Below, in pieces: positions 57,851 to 64,000 of a stretch of DNA of 64,000 nucleotides. How positions within the stretch are numbered: the first letter of the stretch is position 1; every line of letters begins with the position of its first letter. The translations under genes were made by a program, and so were the position numbers. The notes below the pieces were generated by a model, which had not been told where the DNA came from, made no database searches, and was given only the letters and a program-made list of their open reading frames with translations. Source of the stretch: Nageia nagi (taxonomy: Eukaryota; Pinophyta); NCBI GenBank assembly GCA_050084985.1, contig JBITNC010000001.1, positions 212,722,001-212,786,000 on the forward strand. The letters run 5' to 3'.

Positions 57851-59848
57851 AGAAGATCAAACGACAAAGGAATCATAGTACTTGCAGAGCTCCAGAAACA
57901 AGACAACAAAATGACAAGGCAAAATGACAAGTCAACGCCCACGAACCACCTTTTGTTCGATTTTTTGCCCTAACCCTAGCTAAACAAGTGCCCTTTTAAA
58001 ATGTTCAATTTAATGCTTGAAAAACGATGGCTCATGTGGGAAAAATGCAGGAAAATATTTTAATTGGCAATCACTTCTTTTTGAAAAACTGATTCTACCA
58101 ATCCCATGCTGTCAGCGATGTCTAAAACGTAAAATTGACGTACATTTTAATGCATAATGATCAAAAATGATAAATATGGTAATATTCATAGTTTACATTA
58201 TACATTCGCAAGGAAATTGATTATGTTCCATTTTTCATGATTACTAATATTAAACATACACCGTTAACAACGTGCTTTACGTAAAATTAGCAAATGATTC
58301 ACGTGCTAGAGTGCAATTCTATTTTCCTTGGTTTAAAATAGATGCATATGATGGATGTTACACGATGGAAATGATGAAAAATTTAAATTGTCAAATCTGA
58401 TTTAATTAAATGCATGTGCCAAATTTTGATTTTTGAGAAGATACATGTTTTTGGAATGTTGAATATCTTAATGGTTATTTTTCAATGCCAATTGAATGAG
58501 CTCTTTTTCCGGATGTGTAATTCTATCATTCTCACGTTAACGGCGTAATTAAAATAAAATTATGGATTCTTTCAAATGTTAATACTATTATCAGAGTTTA
58601 ATAGTTCAAAATGATTGCTATCATGCTTGGCTGATCAATATATAGACAAAAGGCAAATAGAGTCAACATGGGTCAAATCAATGCTTATGTGGAAAATGTT
58701 ATGATATGAAGAAATGTTCTTTCATGGATTTTATGATGCAAAACGACATCAATTGATGTTAATCTACAATGGTTCAAGATTGCAAGCTTGATATTGTTGT
58801 TTCCACACTGTTAATGCCATATGTTTACTATAAATTCTTTGCAAATTAGGCATTCTACAAATACTTGAATATTTGTTTGAAAATGCCATTATTCCACAAA
58901 TATGCACTGACATGAGAATACTAAACAAAATTGTAAAAGTCATGTTGTTTCATGGATTTTATGATGCAAAACGACATCAATTGATGTTAATCGACAATGG
59001 TTCAAGATTGCAAGCTTGATATGGTTGTTTCCATGTTGTTAATGCGATATGTTTACTATAAATTCTTTGCAAATTAGGCATTCTACAAATACTTGAATAT
59101 CTGTTTGAAAACGCCATTATTCCACAAATATACACTAACATGAGAATACTAAACAAAATTGTAAAAGTCATGATTACGAAATTCTGTAAAAATAACGTTG
59201 TCAATGGTGAAGGTTTACTTTGAAAATCAATGAAATCAATCAATTCAAATATGATCAAATGTGCAATATTGATACATAAGGCCAATAAATATTTGAATAT
59301 TTGGTATTTTTTATGGAAGTCAAATGAAACTATCTCAATGATGGATAACAATTCAATGTTATGCTAACAAATGTTTTCAAGGCCATGGTCATTCCATGAG
59401 CAAAATCTCTCACAAATTGTAGGTTATTCATAGCTTGGGCCATCAAAAGAGCTCATCAGCTTGATAATCATGGCTCAGTAAAACTATGAGTCGCAGCGAC
59501 CATAGTGACACAATGGATATCATGTTTATTTCATCCTTGCTTTCTCAATTGATTATTCTTTCATGGGATGTGATCTATGTGGGTATTATGTTGGATTGTT
59601 CTCAAAAAGGTATTATTCGAGAGAGCAAGACCCGAATAGAGGTGCTCTCCTCATACAAGGATTCTGATTTTTGGCTTGATTCTACGAAAGAAGCTAGAGC
59701 GAGGGGCAATACAAGACCAAAAGGGGGCAGAGACATATCATACTTGGCATATCGATCGAAAAAGGGAAGTCCACTTTACTATTGAAAATTTTCTTTTCTC
59801 TAAAACTTCTTTGGATTATGCAATTTCAATGCTTTTCATTTCATATCC
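57851..59848. other. Noncoding 3' part of element C
   Basis: Lies upstream of the antisense PMD gene and would contain its promoter. No coding sequence is convincing. It includes a 228-bp tandem duplication and more ttaacRgcRtg motifs (58263, 58540). Confidence 0.5.
58721..59172 (+). repeat. Tandem duplication, period 228 bp
   Basis: 58721-58944 and 58949-59172 are nearly identical (both start ttcatggattttatgatgc and end gtaaaagtcatg), differing at a few sites such as tctaca/tcgaca. Confidence 0.9.
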
Positions 59849-59916
59849 AAAGAGAGGCAAAATGTAGACACTTAAAAATGATTTATTATTTATTTAATAA
59901 ATCATATTTAGACTTC

Positions 59917-61296
59917 AATTGGTCAAGACAAGTGGCCACAACATGGAATGGCGGCAACATGGTGGTAGAAGGGCGCCACTTTTCAATCAACCCTAAATTG
60001 ATTAAAGCGGCTACGGGTATGGCCAATTCTGGTCATAGACACAACAAGGAGATGCGAACACTGGTCCCTGAAGTGTAGGCTTTCTACGGGTAAGGGGTGC
60101 CTCTCCCGAAGACAAAGAAATCGGCCTACCCAATGGCCTCAATCCGGTACCCCTAGAATGAGGTGGCAAAGAAAGCATAGTGGAGTAGTGCCAATTCATC
60201 AAGGACTAATCAAATGTTTGGTGGATTATGAGCATACTAGTGCAAGAAGGGTGAGGCCTTTGATTCAACAGATGTCGAAACCCCCTTCGATAGACCCAGC
60301 AACCACAGAGTCTTCTAACAGTAGCTCAATGCTACCGCTTCCCTCAACCAGGGAACCTATCACTTCCCCGATTATTGTTGTCTCTTTAGACCTGGAGGAC
60401 TCAGTTTTGGATGATGTTGATAATGTAGCTACATCAAGGAGAAGGGGCAAATTTGTAGTGGATTCCGAAGATGAAGAAGAGATGGAGGAAGAGGCATTGC
60501 CCCCTCAGGAAGAAAAGCAATGGTCTCCTCCAGCTACAGGGGACATGGATGTGGATGATAATCCCCTAAAAGATCCCAAAGCTAGCAGAATGAGGAAGCT
60601 AATGAAGATCTTTGGGCTCCTCTAGAGGAACAAGAAGAAAAGCAATAGTCTCCTCCAACTACGGGGGATTTAGATTTGGCTAATAGCCCCACTATGGGAT
60701 TCCAGAGCCAACAGAATGAGGCTGCTAATGAAGATCTTTGGGTTCCCCAGAAGGTCAGCTCCGAACAGGACCCTACTGACCTAAGTAAGTTGCAAACTCT
60801 TATCCCTAAGATGAAATTAAAAAAAATTTACAGGAAACGAAGGCATTTTGAAGAATGGGATCGAATTGGAAAGAGAGGAAGGGAATGGAGGCAAGTTTGA
60901 TTGGTCAGAAGGGCAATGAAGGCCATACAATACCCGTGGTACAAGCAGAAGCTGGGTAGGGACCGTTGGAAAGTAACTCTGGCTTCCACCCAAAAAGAAA
61001 TCCCAACGGCTATCCCAATCCAAAATTTAGAAGGACTATCGAGTATGGAAATTGAACTTCTTTGGAATTGCTTTAACAAGAAAGACTCAAACTTTGAAGT
61101 TGATTGAAGCTCAGTGGTGCAACCAATGCGTGGATGGTGATGATAGCCCATAGCATTTTCTTAAACTATGGGGAACTTTTGTGATAGTTTTTTATTCAAA
61201 TGTAATGCTATAAAATATCTTACACTCATGTTCATACAAGTTTTGGGGCCCTGTTTTTTTGAAAACCTGCTTTAATTTTTACCCTTATCAAAAAAA
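59917..61296 (+). mobile_element. Poly(A)-tailed retro-insertion in right LTR of C
   Basis: Flanked by an 18-bp duplication, aaatcatatttagacttc (59899-59916 and 61297-61314), and ending in an A-run after ttatc. These are hallmarks of L1-type target-primed reverse transcription. The left LTR of C shows the uninterrupted site. The insert is about 1.38 kb and carries broken open frames, without recognisable RT. It could be a 5'-truncated or non-autonomous LINE, or a retrocopied transcript. Confidence 0.8.
59930..61107 (+). pseudogene. Unrecognised broken ORF inside the poly(A) insertion
   Basis: Pieces in order: VATTWNGGNMVVEGRHFSIN with PKLIKAATGMANSGHR (59930-60078); KHSGVVPIHQGLIKCLVDYE (60170-60240); a Ser/Thr/Pro linker; an acidic stretch VVDSEDEEEMEEEALPPQEE (60450-60515); and a basic end, KLKKIYRKRRHFEEWDRIGK (60815-60870), then RAMKAIQYPWYKQKLGRDRW (60910-60970). 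A ~130-bp internal duplication (60495-60625 and 60625-60760) repeats EEKQ-SPP-TGD and a QNE-ANEDLW segment. The opening is vaguely like transposon proteins of plants that carry a G-x-P-x-x-G-H box. I do not assign a family. Confidence 0.45.
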
Positions 61297-62259
61297 AAAT
61301 CATATTTAGACTTCCTAAATGACTTATTGCAATATAACAAATGTCAAAATAAAGTTGATATTACAATGCAATGCCATGTGTTATATTAAATGCTATATCA
61401 TTTATCATGATTTATATTTTAAAGTGTCTTGAATACAACAATGATTATATTATTGCTAAAGGTCGGCCTTCACTTCTCTATATGTCTTTGCAAGCTATAT
61501 ATGCGAGTGGAATAGGTTGACCTTCACAAATAGAAACTCTTTGATATGACAATATCTCTAATAGGTGGTTGTCTTCCGCAATCTTCATCAAGCAATGATG
61601 TCTTTCGACGCCACCTATTACAAGAAATAGTTATACTTTGAGCTTTGAAACTTTCTATCTTTGGCGCAATACATAATTCTGCACATTCAACGTTATTAAC
61701 AGCATGCATCTTGAGGATCGAGGGTTCCAGATTTTGGTGGTCGAAGCTATTGATTCATGAATGCGAAGATCCATCACAACCTCACCTTAAATCCGATTCC
61801 AATTCTCCGAAGATCAATTGACATTTACTTTTGAGGATTGCGCATACACTTCATATCAGGTGCATGGTTTTCATGTATATTTGTTGTATTTGATTAGTGT
61901 ATATATCTATCTCTTCTTATATTGTAGATCATTTTATTTATTATGTATATTCGTATTTTGCACAATTTGAGGTCTACAAAAATGATACAATAAATTTATA
62001 AAATATTTAAAGGAGATAAATAAATATTCTTATATAAATTGAAATAAATATAATTATTATATGAATTGGAAAAATTGGAAAGTTATGTTATTTAAATAAA
62101 TAAAATATTTTTTTAAATTATAATTCTTTAAAGAAATGTGTGTTAATATGATATGATGGTCTTTTAGATTCAATTGGTATGTAAGATGTGAATTTTGTAA
62201 TGAATTTTTATTACAATAAATTAAAAGTATTCAACTTTTTAAATAAAAAATAAATAGAA

Positions 62260-62416
62260 TGAAATATTGCAATAATTATTTTATATTTCATAAGATTATT
62301 AAAATATTTTTCAGTTTTTATTTTATAAAATTTAATGGTATTTTGGTAATTTTCATTAACTTATAAGGATATTTTGGTAATTTTTGAAGATTGAAGGGTA
62401 TTTTGGTAAGTTTCCC
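62260..62416 (-). repeat. Right terminal inverted repeat of the MULE
   Basis: Reverse complement of 51097-51250 with mismatches and small indels; contains three gghattttggtaa blocks. Confidence 0.8.
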
Positions 62417-62425
62417 TTATTTTTT

Positions 62426-64000
62426 TGACACTAGTTTGTTATATGGATGCTTGATTTTTAAAATGCATTTCAATTGTTATTCCCCAAATTAGCCCACCAA
62501 GCCAAATAATCCATCATGTTTGATCCATGAGTAAAGATTTAAGTGCTTTTGTTCCCAAGCTTACTTATTTCTAACAGACTCTAAACATCAACAAATTAAC
62601 AGCTACTTGATGTATTTAACAAACAAAGACCTGCATGGCACCTAAGGTTTGCAATGTTTCTATACATTTGGATATTGTTGTCTCTTCAATAAATATTTAT
62701 AAATTGCTTAACTTTTCAGAATTTTAAACGTAACATGTAATTCCTCACTATAGATATTTATAAATAAAGCAACACAACATAAACTGAAAATGGCAAATTT
62801 TTCTTCTTTTCATACATCCAACATATTTTCTGGAATTTGTTTTCATTTGTACATTGATGCTTTTATTTATCGGATTGCTGACTGGAAAAATATATAACAA
62901 AATTTGAAGTTCCCTCATTAAGATGCTTTATTTTCTAGTTACAACCTTGGAAAAGTCTCGGCAATAGTTTCATATCAATAACAAAAAAAGCAATATAAAC
63001 TTCGAACTATATCTGTAATATTTCTTCAGTTTATTAAAAATGTGCCAAAACAAGAAATGGAACACAATGCCTAGCATTTCAGGGCACTTTATTACTCAGA
63101 GCATCATAACAGTTCAAGTCAACAATGCATAATGTAAAATATAACCATGTGCCAATGGGCATTAAAAATTGAAGTCCACTGTCTAGAGAATGAGTCATAC
63201 CTTTCTAACAGCAAGATTCAACTCTTGCTCACATTTTGCCCCTATTCAAACTTGTAGAACCCATTGCGAGTGTCACAAACATAAATTTTCTATAAAACAA
63301 TTATCTAAATGCACATAATATTGTTAAATTGCATTATGTGATGATCCAAATTTAAAATTCGGCCACAAACTAGCAATACAGGATCATCAAGCCCTAACAT
63401 CAGGTCTAGGGCATCACACATGCACCAATACCCTCAAGCATGCAACGTTAGGGTTAGAGCATTAACATTAAACATTCAGATACACAAAATGCCAACGTCT
63501 AAGTATAACATGCAAGATCCAACCATCAAACCCCAGTATGCCAACGTCTAGCAATTACAAGCATATAACAATGAACATCAAATCACAATGCCAACGTTTG
63601 GCTCATACATGTAAAATGAAGCATAATCAACCCAACGCATGCACAAGTATGGAATACACAATACACAATGAGATGCACCCTCTGGCTGTATATGAATGAT
63701 GAGAATGATAATAATACAATACCAATGCCCAATGGGCAGTCGTTGGCCTCAAGGGAGCCAACTAGGGCACAATGCTCTGAAACCCTCAACATTGAACAAC
63801 TGTCGAACCACAAGATAGACTACTCCCTCAGATCCGAAATCCTCTCCACTCGAGGAGCCCTCCTCGAAACCTAGTGAACCACTGAAAGGTAGAAGTAAAT
63901 CCTTGGAATGCCACTGGATGGGCAAGGTGCTCCACCTATGTCGTAGATAATCAGGATCCCACTACCTGACTACCTCTAGACGCTCTGCCTACGAATGGAA
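62426..64000. other. Right flank, no gene assigned
   Basis: Beyond the MULE duplication no gene is certain. A short exon-like minus-strand frame lies at 63198-63238. From about 63336 (tgtgatgatccaaat) the composition changes to a less AT-rich sequence resembling an LTR start, and the phrase atgccaacgtYt recurs at 63490, 63538 and 63590. Confidence 0.4.

Larger units (their letters stand above)
51569..61978 (+). mobile_element. Element C: pol-less Tat-like LTR retrotransposon with an antisense PMD gene
   Basis: Both LTRs, a primer-binding region (52288-52304, TTTTGGTGAACCCGACA), a polypurine tract (59849-59862, CAAAGAGAGGCAAA) and the duplication AAAAT (51564-51568, 61979-61983) are present. 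Inside, gag (52352-54680) is followed not by pol but by noncoding sequence and a minus-strand PMD pseudogene (57850-55673). Antisense genes between the sense genes and the 3' LTR are known in Tat elements such as Grande and Retand. No RT, RNase H or integrase was found, so the element needed another element's enzymes. Confidence 0.85.
59863..61978 (+). repeat. Right LTR of element C (interrupted)
   Basis: Starts TGTAGACACT and ends GTCTACA. The insertion 59917-61296, plus one copy of its target duplication, accounts for the extra length. Confidence 0.9.
51097..62416. mobile_element. Non-autonomous Mutator-like element (MULE), split by element C
   Basis: Terminal inverted repeats of about 150 bp: left GGGAAACTTATTAAAATACC, right (reversed) GGGAAACTTACCAAAATACC, both continuing with repeated attaccaaaatacc blocks and a shared aaatattttaata stretch. 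A 9-bp duplication flanks both ends. With element C removed, the MULE is about 0.9 kb and has no transposase. It is the outermost, and hence oldest, layer of the nest. Confidence 0.85.

Noticed and set aside
58977-59351. Minus-strand ORF of 124 codons, hydrophobic
   Set aside because: Half of it lies in the second unit of the 228-bp duplication; composition is AT-driven Ile/Leu/Phe without domain pattern.

Overview
The window is plant nuclear DNA. It is AT-rich and consists almost entirely of decayed, nested transposable elements, with one recognisable piece of a host gene. Plant-specific signs are Ty3/gypsy elements of the Tat and chromovirus lineages, a CACTA (En/Spm) TNP2 transposase relic, a Mutator-like element with 9-bp target duplications, pentatricopeptide-repeat (PPR) E/DYW fragments, a plant mobile domain (PMD) relic, and two exons of a NEDD8-activating E1 subunit (UBA3/ECR1) split by a 3.9-kb, TE-filled intron. 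I infer a seed plant with a large, slowly purged genome, possibly a gymnosperm. The species cannot be named from the sequence.

Layout. 1-10435: a minus-strand Tat-type element (A) with gag, protease, RT, two RNase H domains and integrase, all broken. 10436-18610: a rearranged family of related LTR elements (E minus, F plus) with three LTR copies in mixed orientation; one LTR carries a ~1-kb TIR transposon. 18820-23970: a SET-like relic, then a decayed CACTA element. 23985-26100: a 2-plus-copy tandem array of PPR C-terminal pseudogene units on the minus strand. 27000-29296 and 41443-41650: element D (plus), split in its protease active site by element B (29297-41437). B is a complete chromovirus-like insertion with 4.4-kb LTRs, TSD TATTG, and a deletion of RT plus most of RNase H.

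42194-46357: UBA3/ECR1 exons 1 and 2 (minus), with a 2.2-kb non-autonomous LTR element (G) in the intron. 47716-49340: the 5' half of another LTR element (H) with gag. 49690-50690: a degenerate 72-bp-period repeat array with 46-bp hairpin-capable cores. 51097-62416: a non-autonomous Mutator-like element (TSD TTATTTTTT). Inside it lies LTR element C (51569-61978, TSD AAAAT), and inside C's right LTR lies a poly(A)-tailed insertion (59917-61296).

The most unusual object is element C. It keeps a Tat-like gag, has no recognisable pol, and carries on the opposite strand a decayed, apparently intron-containing PMD gene. Four of the LTR elements here (B, C, E, G) have lost RT or never had it, so most of the apparent mobility must have depended on enzymes supplied elsewhere. 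No tRNA, rRNA, miRNA or CRISPR array was recognised. All protein calls come from reading motifs by eye; no database search was run.
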